Of a DNA stretch of 64,000 nt, positions 39,103 to 49,953 are shown in pieces; within the stretch, counting starts at the first letter, position 1; every line of letters begins with the position of its first letter. Source of the DNA: Ianthella basta (Eukaryota; Porifera; Demospongiae; Verongiida; Ianthellidae); assembly GCA_964019415.1 (NCBI GenBank), contig OZ025877.1:5836685-5900684 (forward strand), in the 5' to 3' direction. The notes under the pieces were generated by a model. That model was not told the DNA's origin, searched no databases, and saw nothing but the letters and a program-made list of their open reading frames with translations. Position numbers and translations under genes: made by a program.

Positions 39103-40082
39103 ATGCTCTTTGTTGGACACTGTCTACTGACTAAACGGAAGTGTGCTGGGGATTCGCTACACTATGACTTATTTCAGAAGTTACACACGTTCATAGAAAC
39201 AACGCGCTTACTGTGGAGCCCCAATGGAACAACGTTCTCCGCGGATATGCCAGAGCGCTTGAATGTTACTTCTCCCGCGCTTTTTAGTTTCAAAGTTTAC
39301 GACACACCTGGGGCCTGGGACACGCCCATTGGGGGATATGGTAAAATGGTCTTGGGTGCTCGGCGTGCATTGCAGCATCTCAAAAAGCATGGCTACAAAC
39401 TGCGTAGTGTGAGTTCAGTAAGAAAGCATGCTTCTAATTCAGCACAATATCTCATTCAGCTGGTGAATGTGGTAATGGCAATGAGGGCGCAGAGTGTCAC
39501 ACCCTCCATGTGAGTATACCTTGCATTTCCTGCTGAGAGCTCACAAGCAAATCAGTTCTTTTAATCATGATACACAGTGCACCTTCTGTTAAAGAACTCT
39601 CCCTGGTGCAGTAGTTCCACAACTTCTAGTCCCACTCACACAATGCTGACAGATAAGATTGTATGCTATGCACATACCATGCCTTGCACCAGGTCCCAGA
39701 GTCGAAAGCATGGTACATTTGTAGTGTATCCACATTAAATCTCTAAATTATGATATTTGTCTACATTAGATTGTATAATTATACTGTAAGTATGTGTATA
39801 AGTCCGTATAATTTCATGCAAGCGATTGCAGTAACTAGTGCTGGTATGGAGAACTGAGTCAAAAAGGTCTGTATCACCAATATGCTATAGTACTGCCACC
39901 TGCCACACTGCTGCATGCTTGCACACATCATGCCTATGTATATTTAACCTGCAAAATTAGTTTTATCAACACACTCCAATACCTGTAGGTGGATGTACAA
40001 TGAAGTCCTGGATAAGGTGTTAATGGCAGGAAGAACAGCTCAACAGGACAATGTGACGTTCAAACAGCTTGCCCAATATGTA
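39103..40082 (+). CDS. Unrecognised gene, exons 1-2, possibly mitochondrial
   Basis: Exon 1 (39103-39509) starts MLFVGHCLLTKRKCAGDSLH and exon 2 (39989-40082) continues in phase 2 as WMYNEVLDKVLMAGRT, ending at GTA|GTGAGT. Donor CCAT|GTGAGT and acceptor ctgtag are good. The product so far is 167 residues: a basic N-terminus without acids that could be a mitochondrial presequence, then VYDTPGAWDTPIGGYGKM and an Arg/Lys-rich helix (LQHLKKHGYKLR). The helix after the junction has a pentatricopeptide-like look (YNEVLDKVLMAGR), but I cannot name a family. Exons further downstream may be those at 48195-49680, though at least one missing exon is needed to match phase. Confidence 0.5.
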
Positions 40083-42100
40083 GTGAGTATATCCTGTGTG
40101 TTCTAAGTTGATACGTAAGGACTGATCTGTGAATGTCTTAATGTACCTTAGTCTTGGAGCTGATAGCTGTATGCTGTGCGCCGTTTGCTATCAATTTAAG
40201 GGTACATTTTCCCTAAAGTTTTTATCAGTAGTGGGGAGTCGTAAGTAGGAAAAGTTCATGCCCTTGAGTTAGAATGTTTTGGTTACTTTAACACGCTGTG
40301 TTGTATTTCCAAGCATGATATTTAGTGTACGGTAACCATACCTACCCTCAATCAATCTGCACCTTAGTAGAAGTGCACTATTGTGTCAGAGATTTATTGG
40401 CTAGTAGTTTGAATAGTTATCAGCGAGTCAATCAATGCCGTATTGCTCTGTCACAAGTTCTCTATGCATCCCTCTCTTGTCAATGTCATGCTTCACATCT
40501 CCCCCAGCTCTGGGTTTGTGTTCTCACCTCAGCATCCAGGTTAGGTTAGGTGATTGGCTTAACCTATGTGACCAAGTCACTAGCCAGATGGTGTTGTGTG
40601 CCACTTGCTCTACAGCTATGACCCCTGCAAGGTGTGGGAAGTCATGCTATTCAAATAAGACTAACACAGATAATTACTGAGCGGCAGTTCCTGTGCTCCC
40701 CTCTGTGTGATCGTCACCAGCTTCTCTAGTGATTCTGCGCTGTCTGAACCAACTTCTGATACACCTGTGCAAGTCCATCTAGACACGACTGCTGTGTTGT
40801 TGGTAGCCAAGCAGCCTAACAGTTGGACAGCTCTGTTAGGTACATTTGGACGGTCAAGGTGAAGCTATGGCCATTAAACTGCTAGTTATCTATTCTAGCT
40901 GCCATGAATGTGAGCTACACACAAATTTGCAGCACTTAATTGGCTGCTGGTCTGCATTAGTTGAGAAGAGTTACAGTAGGACTGGGCAGAGATTGCTGGC
41001 CATCTGCGTCTAAGTGCAATCATGGTGCTAATGCTGACTTGGTCTAGCTTGGAGCAGTTAATGTATGAACACATAAATACTAGGTATGTATATAGAACCT
41101 TGCATGGATCATACATGATCAAAGAGTAGAACTGACAGTACCAGTCAAGGCAGTTTAGTGTGAATGGTCAGGTACAAGACATACATTTGCTGCAGTGTAA
41201 AGTTCACTTGAAGTGTCTCCTTCATACACTGCATTGCACTCATGTATTCCCTACCACACTGGTTTTGTTTGGGCCCAATACCTAGTCTTTGCAGTGCTCT
41301 GATTCAGAAGTATGATACCTGCACTGTAAACATAATAATGCATGGTGGTCTTTGCCAGGGATAGCACTTCAGTCGTGTGGACTAACTGCATATGAGGATT
41401 TTAGTCAATGGGCATCTTGTACTGATTCAGCAGTACTGTTTGCCACCATTTAAGTGTACAGGAGGTTGGGTTGAGGCAAGTGCATGCAATTTAGGAAAGA
41501 AATGAGATCCACTCCCAAAATGGGTCAGCAACTGGATGGTCCCTTCAACTGACTCTGGAGACAGCAGAGCCCTAGTACCTGGCAAGCAACCAACACACTA
41601 CTTGCTTTGTTGCAGTGGGGCTTTCCAAGCAGCTCCCAACGCGAGGGAAGCATCCCAGTAATGCAGAATCTGACATACCCCATTGGCTGAAGAAGATCTG
41701 TTTCATGGCTTCAGTGAGAATGGCTGGAGTTGAAACAAGTCCAAATTAGAACTCAGAGTAAGGCTGCCAGATCATTCCAGTGCATCCCCCAGGATGGAAT
41801 GTGATAAGGGTGGAATGGTGTGATGTGGTATGATCCTTGATATGTATATAGCGTTGGCTGGAGTAATGGGTGTACCTGTAGAGCTTGAGACCATATCATG
41901 TAACCTACCTCCATCTCCCTCAATCTTGTTGGCAAGTTGTTCTTTGAGCTCTCAGAAGTACGCAGGTGGAATTCCTTCCAAAATTTGTATTAACCTTCAA
42001 TTCAATTCCAGAGTGACTTATAAAGCAATGTCCACTGGTATCATTGCTCATGAATAAATCTGTCAGGTATCCTGGTTCTTGACTCTGCATGCATCGATGT
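40083..42100. other. Intron or intergenic stretch without recognised feature
   Basis: No exon that can be joined in phase, no known repeat end and no domain-bearing frame were found here. Confidence 0.35.
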
Positions 42101-42107
42101 ATATGAA

Positions 42108-42323
42108 CTAATTTAATATCTCTCTACACTCGGTTAGCGGTATCCAGTTCATGATCTTTCTCACATCATCATGCAATGCTCTAGGAGGCTTAGAAACGTT
42201 CAGCCTCACGGTATACATAATCTGAATTCTCTCAACTTTTCGTTGTAACACCTTCACACAATCTTGCCACATCACACAACGGTAGTCTAGATATCGAAGT
42301 GCTAGGGCATTATGAATTCTCAT
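42108..42323 (-). pseudogene. LINE reverse transcriptase tail remnant
   Basis: A 71-codon minus-strand frame contains YLDYRCVMWQDCVKVLQRKV, ERIQIMYTVRLNVSKPPRA and MNWIPLTECREIL. This is the region just after the RT domain of CR1/L2-like LINEs (normally similar to NYCSVVW...LERIQ...ARLI...LGWLPL..RR). Only this short piece remains. Confidence 0.65.
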
Positions 42324-42859
42324 TTAGTCACTGCTAGTAAGATGTCCCTCAACTGGCTGTTCTCAGCCAACCCACCAAGCACTTGCATGTATTGAGGGTT
42401 TGTTGGCCGACAAGACTCACACGGCACTAATTACGTACAACACTCTTATTATCAACCCAACCATACAAGAAAGTGACCACTGTTACGTACGTACATATGT
42501 AACTACAGTAAACAATTATGACTGTCAAGCAAGTCGATAATACCACATCTCCCTTTCTCGAGTAAGTCAACTGGGAGGGTGGGCCAACACATGTTCCAGG
42601 ATGGGATCGGGTAATGGCACAATCACGACTTGTGTCAAATTTTGGCTGTCTCAAGTTCTATCATCAGTGGGTCTAGGAATAAGGCACAATTGATTCCTTC
42701 AAACCACTCCAGAGACGTCTGGATGATGTAGGATCTTGGAATATTTGCTGATACAATAACGTGTGCCGGATCAGTTCAATCTAGGCTCGTTTACTTCTGA
42801 GATGTTCTCAAGGGGGCGTTACAGTCTGGCTATCTTTGATTAGAACTTGTTTGGCTGGT

Positions 42860-43795
42860 TCATCATACCCATGAAGCATCATAGCTCAGCCTGTGATCAG
42901 GATGGAAATGAAAAGAACAGCCTCGGTTTGGAGAGATGCTGAGTTGGTTGACAATATGTCCAAACACTGTTGTCTTGTGACCTGAGAGTGCTGAGGTATG
43001 CAATGTTGTCGTACGCATTCCTGCTGAGGTATGGGACTGTTGACAACTTCTGCAAAAGATTTGGATCAGCAATGGGCGGCGAAGTGGCGCTTGTGTGTGC
43101 ATTTATTGTACTGCATGTCTTTGGCACTGCACTGGTGGCGTGAATGAGGGCTTCTCCCACATCTCATGCACAACTGGGTAGGTTGTGGTTCTGCAGCAAG
43201 GGACTTCCATGTGGTGAATTTGGGATTTCTTGCCTTTCTGACTTGTTTTGTGAACATGATCAACAGATGAAATCACTTTAGTGGGTGCTCTCTAAGATCT
43301 CTTCTTGCTTCCGGACTACCTTTTTCAAGGTGAGATTGGGGCCCATCTGTTTCCTTTGGGATAGGACTTGGTCTCAAATGCCAACGACAGTCTGGTCACA
43401 GATCATTTGGTCTTGCATGGCATCATAATCACAGTGTTCTACCAGCTGATAAAGGCTAGTAATAAACTCTTCTGGCAGCTCACCTTCCTCTTGGGAACAG
43501 TGGTTGCAATGAGCATACTCAAATATAATATGTTAAATGTTCTTGCTAATTGTGGAGAAGCTGTTTAGTTTGGCAATAACCACCTCGATGTTTTTCGGTC
43601 ATCTGCAGAGATGTTGGTCGATGTGAGGACATCCTTTGCTGTTTCTCCCATGCAGTAGAGTAGCGTGGAAACATGCTTCATGTTGCTCTCCTCGGTGAGG
43701 CTGGATGCTTCTCTGAACTGCTGAAAATGTCTTCTAAGTTTTATGGGGGAGGTGCCTCTATGTTTGACCTTTGACCTCATCCCATCTATGTAAGT
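42860..43795 (-). pseudogene. Ty3/Gypsy gag remnant with zinc knuckles
   Basis: The minus strand, read across several frames, shows a gag order: REASSLTEESNMKHVSTLLY and GETAKDVLTSTNIS (43780-43580), then ITSLYQLVEHCDYDAM and DQTVVGI followed by a stop (about 43490-43370), then LTLKKVVRKQEEIL (about 43320), and two knuckles CMRCGRSPHSRHQC and CNKCTHKRHFAAHC-like (43190-43066; first position of the second is degenerate). Frameshifts and a stop make it inactive. No protease, RT or integrase follows, so this is a 5' fragment of an LTR retrotransposon. Confidence 0.75.
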
Positions 43796-44238
43796 AGTAT
43801 GCGGTCATACCTGCTCCTCATTCACTTCACAAGGACAGAGGGAAAGTGAGATGATAGTCACTACACAAGCTGTTATTTCCTTTGGTCTGAACATGAGGTG
43901 TTCAGTGTGCATGAGTGTGTCACATCAGTACTGGGCTCTGCACACATGCACCTTAGCTGTGACGTCAGTGCTGCCAGCTGCTGGCCCAACAACCTAGGAT
44001 AGTAAAGTGCAGGGTTTGCATATCTCAGCAATTAACCTCATTCAACCCTATTAATTGCCTTGTATGTAGAATGATTCCAGAAAGTAACTTGAAGTATGCA
44101 GGTGAAGAGAGATGGGAGCATAAGCATGGCAAAGGAGAGCCTAGTGACACAATGCTGCCATTCTGCTGTGTGAATTCAGTGTACCTTGATTCTGCTGAGT
44201 TGCCTAAGCTTTCCCATTCAGGAATCTCTTTGTAAGCT

Positions 44239-44290
44239 AGCTTGACACCCACAGGGGATCCACTAGCTTGACACCTACAGGGGATCCACT
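44239..44290. repeat. 26-bp tandem duplication
   Basis: The unit agcttgacacccacagggga-tccact occurs twice in a row with one difference (cacc/cacct). It lies about 340 bp upstream of the fibrinogen-like gene. Confidence 0.75.
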
Positions 44291-44544
44291 AGCATTGTGA
44301 ACTAAGCCCAATTCTGCTACTGTCCAGACGATATCGCCATAATGATTCTGTAATGAGAGGGACAAAGAAGTAGCATGCTCACAGGGAATGCCCTAGACCA
44401 AGCAGTACTCACAGGGACTTCTATGGACCTTTGCACCATGTTGTCAGGGACTTTTGCATTGCTGTGACACTGTCTGCAGCAGTAAGAAGCCTTTGCTACG
44501 ATGCAAGTGGGTTGTCGTCCTCATAGGGCTTCGTCACCACCATG

Positions 44545-44551
44545 TATAAAT
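44545..44551 (+). promoter_or_regulatory. TATA box of the fibrinogen-like gene
   Basis: The word tataaat lies 82 bp upstream of the ATG at 44627, giving an expected transcription start near 44575 and a 5' UTR of about 50 nt. It is the clearest TATA box in the window. Confidence 0.6.
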
Positions 44552-44626
44552 GAGACTGGGAGCAGAGCAGTGCAAGAACAGCTACCAGCCTGAGAATTTT
44601 GTTGCTTGTTAGAATCGTGAAGGGAT

Positions 44627-45634
44627 ATGCTCTGCTATCTTCTCCTGGTTGGCCTTGCTGCAGTCAGTCTTGGCCAGAGGACCAACAGCACACCTCCATA
44701 CTGTGCTAACCCAGCAGCCCTCTTGTACAGTGATGCCATCACCCTGAAGGCAGAGATTGAAGAGAAAGTCACCAAACACCTTCTTGAGGTGATTGACAAG
44801 AAACCGGTACCGAGTTATTATTGTCCAGAGGGCCTGACGGCAGATCTTCCAGCTACTTCGTGCAAGGCCTTGCTGGAATGTAACAAACATACAAAATCTG
44901 GTCACTACTGGATCAAGACTGAGAGAGCTGGAAAGAAAATTATCATACAAAGAATGTATTGTGATATGGAGACTGTTTGTGGCGGTGTCAAGGGAGGATG
45001 GATGCAAGTAGCTCACCTGGACATGAAGAACCCACAGCAGGGGTGTCCAACTGGCTTCAAGCTTGTCAGCGCCGGCAGCAAGCGTCTTTGTATCAAGTCA
45101 GTTACAACAGGGTGTTCCTCGACTGTTTTCGACACCTGCGGCATTCCTTACAGTCATGTTTGCGGGAAAGCCAAAGGGTTTGCATATTATTCTCCTGATG
45201 GTTTTGGAACAGGAACCAATGACATACAGAGTAACTATGTAGATGGCCTCTCCATCACCCACGGCAATCCAAGGCGACATATTTGGACATATGCTGCTGG
45301 TCTGTCCCAAGATGGCTCTGACTGCGTTTCTTGCAATTGTCCCTGTGCCGTTCATGGGAATCAACCACCTCACTTCTTCCTCAGTGGTCAGGATTTCCAT
45401 TGTGAATCTGGTAACAGGGGTAGGTGGGAGCCAATGTGGTATTTAGATGATCCTCTTTGGGATGGCCAGGGTTGTGCTACAGGTGACAACTGCTGTGCAT
45501 ATTCTGGTCTACCGTGGTTTAGCAAGACCCTCCCAACGTACACCACTGATGACATTGAAGCCCGCCTCTGCTGTAATCAGGCACCCGTAGATGAAGATGT
45601 GGGACTTGAGGAGCTGGAAATACTTATACAGTGA
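44627..45634 (+). CDS. Secreted cysteine-rich fibrinogen/collagen-C-propeptide-like protein
   Basis: A single-exon frame of 335 codons. It opens with a signal peptide (MLCYLLLVGLAAVSLGQ, cleavage after about residue 16), so the product is secreted. Residues about 65-330 form one disulfide-rich domain with YCDMETVCGGVKGGWMQVAH, the CDM...GGW motif shared with fibrinogen-related and fibrillar-collagen C-terminal domains. FDTCGIPYSHVCGKAKGF, YVDGLSITHGNPRRHIWTYA, DDPLWDGQGC, and TTDDIEARLCCNQ close to the C-terminus follow. Many cysteines (more than 25) are spaced as in a lineage-expanded family of uncharacterised extracellular proteins known from cnidarians, sponges and tunicates. Adhesion or recognition is a guess, and the ligand is unknown. 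Lack of introns and its own TATA box, inside a region flanked by exons of other plus-strand genes, suggest a retrocopy or a nested gene. The frame is intact. Confidence 0.85.
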   Translation: MLCYLLLVGLAAVSLGQRTNSTPPYCANPAALLYSDAITLKAEIEEKVTKHLLEVIDKKPVPSYYCPEGLTADLPATSCKALLECNKHTKSGHYWIKTERAGKKIIIQRMYCDMETVCGGVKGGWMQVAHLDMKNPQQGCPTGFKLVSAGSKRLCIKSVTTGCSSTVFDTCGIPYSHVCGKAKGFAYYSPDGFGTGTNDIQSNYVDGLSITHGNPRRHIWTYAAGLSQDGSDCVSCNCPCAVHGNQPPHFFLSGQDFHCESGNRGRWEPMWYLDDPLWDGQGCATGDNCCAYSGLPWFSKTLPTYTTDDIEARLCCNQAPVDEDVGLEELEILIQ

Positions 45635-48194
45635 ACACACTACTACTTATAGTACATGTAGGCCGAGCACTAATTAATTGATTTACCTGAAACTGAGCCT
45701 TCCTCAGACCATACTGTTGCTTTAATGATGTTCATCTCATTTACTGCACTTCAAACGTTATTGACCGCATTGAATGAGCTGTCGTCATCCATTTGTGTAC
45801 AGGGCACTGTGTTCACATACAACAGTGCTACTTATGTAGCTTACTTACGGTGTACGTATGCTTCTCATTCATATTAGCGGCACTGATGAGCCCCAATCAG
45901 GGTGAAACAGCTGTCTGTGGCTCTTCCATCTTTGTAGGATGACTAGTAATGGGGGAGGGCGATCACTGGTTGTCATCAATAGGGCTCCGCCCCCCCAGCC
46001 TCCTGAAACACTTTGGTGTAGAAGGCTGGTAGGCGTAATATCCAGTGATTAGCCTTTGTTCAACCTAGCCCGGCCTGGCCGTTGCAGTGGCTTACTGCAA
46101 TGAACCGACCTCTCAAGCAGCTTGTATCTATAACATTCTATGCAATTCTACATTCATACTGTACGTTCATACGTATAGTAGCTACTGATCATAGTACTGC
46201 CACTAGAGATAACCTAACGTGCACCTGCTATCCTCCCCTTATGGTGGCCATTTGGGCTTCACATGGTTGTTTGTTTGGTCATTACCAAGTACCTGTGTAA
46301 GTATTCCCTATTAGGTCAACGTCAGCATTATTGTACATAGTTTGAAGTTTGATGGCTGCAGTGGTCTGTTTCATCTGCAAGTCTGCTCTTTACTTCTATG
46401 TTCTTTTGTGCATACAGTATGAACTGTATGAGTCAGTCAGGGAGGTACAGTAATCGTCTTCTTCACAGGAGATCATCCCGAATGTACTTCATAGGGCGCC
46501 AACAAATTGAGTGTAACACACTACTCAATTTGTTACTCTAAGTGGAGTGCCTTGAAATTGTCTTTGCCAGCTCTTCTTTGTTACTACCGTCCATCATGCT
46601 GTACTGGCCAATTGTTGTCTTGCCTTGCACACTTTCTGCTCTCTTGCAATGCCATTCTGTCTGTGTTGCCTGTGCTCAATGTGTCCTCTTTAATACTTCC
46701 TATGGCATTCACTGGGTGGTGTTGGTGCTACCATAGTGCACCTACGTACATGTGTATGGCTGAACCCCATTATAACAGACATTCTGCACTCAAGGGATCT
46801 TTCTCTAAATATTATTATACCTACTGTTCCAACTTCTTAGAGGTGTGTGCAAAAGTACTTCTGAGCAGGATGCTTCTGCAATTAGTACACACGAGACAAC
46901 TGTATTGCAAACTATTCCAAAGGTGTCTAGAATTGACAGTTGCCGCTGTGACATATGGTTTAATGGTTGGTGAAGTATGTAGTTCTCAGACTTCAATTTA
47001 TGGATTGGCATCCTTCAATGCTTGCAGATATGCAGTAGCAAGTCTTGTACTGTATGTTACTATACAGGATCACTAGATGTTTTAGTGATGAGTACTGATG
47101 CAGCAGTTATGAAAGTAATACGGCAGAGAGAGTACAGTGGAACATGTCTAAGATGGTCACTGTATAGGGCAACCACCTCTCTGAAACAGCCAGCCTCCCT
47201 GGCCCCAAATACTGTAGCAGTACCACAGCACTAAAACATTGCAGTCTACATCTGTAATGAAGCCACCTCTCTATAAAGGTCAGCTATAACTGGCTGGGGG
47301 GGGGCTGTCTTAGACAGGTTTCACTGTACTTTTCCTTGTTAGTAAGTCCCCCTTACTGCAACAACATGTGTGAAGCCTTACAAAGCTATCCACAAGGACT
47401 ACACCCTAATGGGCACAGTCTTTAATCACAGAGGGGATTTCACTTTGCTACTACCCCCAGCAGTCCCTTCTTGCCACAACAACAAATGTGAAGCCTAACA
47501 GAGATACCCTGAGGATAACATATTTGATTATATGTCCCTTGGACTGCACCCAGTTAGGTTACAGTCTGGCTCTAATGCAGAGACATGCTCACATGCCACT
47601 GTACATGCTTCATTTTGTACATGCTGTGATTTTGCTTTACATAATATGTACACATGCACAGATGTGGTGTGTCGGGTAAATGTGATGGCTAATGATGTGC
47701 GATAAAAGTGAACTAATCTATTTTTGCCAGTTCATGGTTAAAGCAGAAATTGTGTATACGTATGTACATGAATGTCTAATTGGCTCTCTAAATATGAGCA
47801 AGTGACAGTCTCTGTTTGGGGCTTGGGCTCAAAGGTGGCATCATCTGGAGGTATGGGACAGGTGCCTCAGTCTATTTAATGGGGCCGGTGTCCAGTGGAA
47901 ATATGAATACTGTCACTGTTGTTACAGATGTTTGGCATTCTTTAAAACTGGGCTAGTTCCTACTGTTCTGTCATATGTACATATGTAATGTGTGTTGGAG
48001 GCAGGTAGCTCAGTATGGTGGTAAACTTTTAACATTTCTTACAGACAGTAGGCAGTGGGTTCCTGGGTGTAGTTTTCATTTTAATTTCTGCTTATTCATT
48101 TTATCTCACATTGTACTTATTCTTAAAGGGGATAGTTGGATGGGCACACAAGCATACAGTGTGTGTGCCTCCTTCCTCCTACCTTCCATCTTAG
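45635..48194. other. Non-coding stretch with one MITE
   Basis: Apart from the MITE at 47133-47328 no gene was recognised. Frame 46507-47076 (plus) is hydrophobic in patches but has no family motif and is crossed by AT-rich repeats. A good donor-like site (acctgt|gtaagtattc) is at 46296-46297, but I could not pair it with a convincing exon. Confidence 0.35.
47133..47328. mobile_element. Tc1/mariner-type (pogo-like) MITE, copy 2
   Basis: TA-cagtggaacatgtctaagatgg at the left and ...cttagacaggtttcactg-TA at the right. It shares with copy 1 the internal words accacctctc and aaacagcca and with copy 3 aaaacattgcag. It has no coding capacity. Confidence 0.75.
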
Positions 48195-49680
48195 GGGCAT
48201 TTCCCATCTGGTGACCCTGTGGACTGAACTGTTGAAGACATCAATGAAGCTGGATAAGCAGTACGTCCTGTGGTGTTGGCGCATGCCGGTGCACTGTTTT
48301 GTGGCTTGACCTGCATGCATAGTTGCAGATTCCACTGTACTTCCCTTCCACTTGTAGGATGTCTGAAGATGTGGTTAGAGTGTTCTTCAGTTTAGGGGAG
48401 TTCACCAGCGACCATTGGGGATTACCAAAGGCCACGAAAACCAGGTTGGTTTGCAAATAGGTTGGGCCACGTGTAAGTGAGAATACACGCAATGCTCAAC
48501 TTGCCACCCTCTGTGTTGCGTCATTGTAGTGGTATTAGTTTGTTCTTTGCATATGACACCACAGTCACTACTTTACAACACATTGAATTCATTGCAATGT
48601 GAGCTAAGCCACTACACGGTATGCACTGTAGGCCCTGTCTGACTGGATGACTACACATGTATTGTACCATTGCTTGTATGGTCCATCACTACATACTTTA
48701 GCACAGGTTCCATGTGGTTTGCTCATGTGTGTATGTGTGCACATGCACACATGTGGTCCCTGATGACTTGCACTGTATGCTGTCTGCTATCACTGCAGGA
48801 CTTGGTCCCTGATGACAGGATCTTTTCAGCTCTGCTCACAATGACCAAGTCCCCCAAGGACTTCGGCTGGTACATGGAGGTCAGGCCTGTGCTTCCACCC
48901 TTCATTTGTCAGCCACATACCTGTGTATGTACCTGTTTGACCTGTTTGTAGGGTATATTGACTAAAGCTCATGTGTTCAAGATCACAGATCAAGATCTGA
49001 AGCGAGGTTTCTGGGCAGCCATGGGAAGACTGGTCCACCAACAGACGAGAGCCTACAGGAGGTACACTGCATGCACTTGACCTGTAGTAGGAATGTGTTG
49101 GCTAACTGGGTACTTACATAGCTTTACACAAGGCATTGTACAGTGAAACCTGTCTATGATGGTTACTGTGTAGGGCAGCCACCTCTCTAAAACTGCCAGC
49201 CTCCCCAGCCCCAAATAGCACTAATGCATGTATGTTGCATTAAAACATTGCAGCCTACATACTTCTGTAATGCAGCTACCTCTCTATACAGGCCAGTTAT
49301 AACTGGTGGCTGGGTTAGACAGGTCTCACTGTAACATGGAAGGATATGTGGCTATACTGTAGCAGATGTGACAGATTACAAAGTACTGCTTTTGATGATA
49401 CAGATGTAGTTCACCTTAGTGCAATAAGTCCTGATGTGTTCACTCATGCTACATGGTTGGTTTCAGCCATCCTTCACTGCCCCCCACACTCACGCAGACA
49501 GACATGTGTTACAGATCGCTACTTCTCCCTCACTGGCAACAGATACAAGAGCTCTGACCTCCTCTACGCACTGCACTGCGCAGGTGCACTGAACTCACAT
49601 TCCGAGACATCCAACTTAGCCATGATGAATATTTCTACTACACTTTAGCAAATCTGTCTGATGCCTTGAGTACTGAGTAA
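48195..49680 (+). CDS. Unrecognised multi-exon gene, C-terminal half
   Basis: Six exons can be joined in phase: 48195-48260, 48358-48448, 48799-48879, 48952-49061 and a last exon 49584-49680 ending in TAA (an alternative last exon in another frame ends at 49646-49648). The peptide pieces are ISHLVTLWTELLKTSMKLDK, VVRVFFSLGEFTSDHWGL, DLVPDDRIFSALLTMTKSP, VFKITDQDLKRGFWAAMGR and FRDIQLSHDEYFYYTLANL. They are helical and evenly mixed in charge, but match no family that I know. One donor (TTG|GTTTGC) and one other (GAG|GTCAGG) are weak, so borders are tentative. The gene ends tail-to-tail with NUP214, about 270 bp apart. It may be the 3' part of the gene starting at 39103. Confidence 0.45.
49139..49333. 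mobile_element. Tc1/mariner-type (pogo-like) MITE, copy 3
   Basis: TA-cagtgaaacctgtctatgatgg at the left and ...gttagacaggtctcactg-TA at the right, about 195 bp. It lies in the last intron of the plus-strand gene and resembles copies 1 and 2. Confidence 0.75.
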
Positions 49681-49953
49681 CATTTTAAATGCATGGCCTA
49701 TTGTAAATGTACTGACGTTGTATGATTTGTGTAATTGGTGGGTGGCTTAGCAAGCTCCACTGGTATAGTGTATATCATGGAGAGGTAGTCTGACACACTA
49801 TACGTAAGCCATAATTATGCATTACGTATCACACTACAGCTATGCTGAAAGTGTAACTCACACTTAATGTACGTATACATGTAGCAGTAAGCATAGTGTC
49901 TGTATAAGAGTTGATCAACACACTGGCAACCAACAGCTAAGTTAAGTTCTACA

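Noticed and set aside
44627-45634. Classification as a toxin because of signal peptide and many cysteines
   Set aside because: Length and the CDM...GGW pattern fit a fibrinogen/collagen-C-like extracellular domain; nothing specific to venom peptides is seen.
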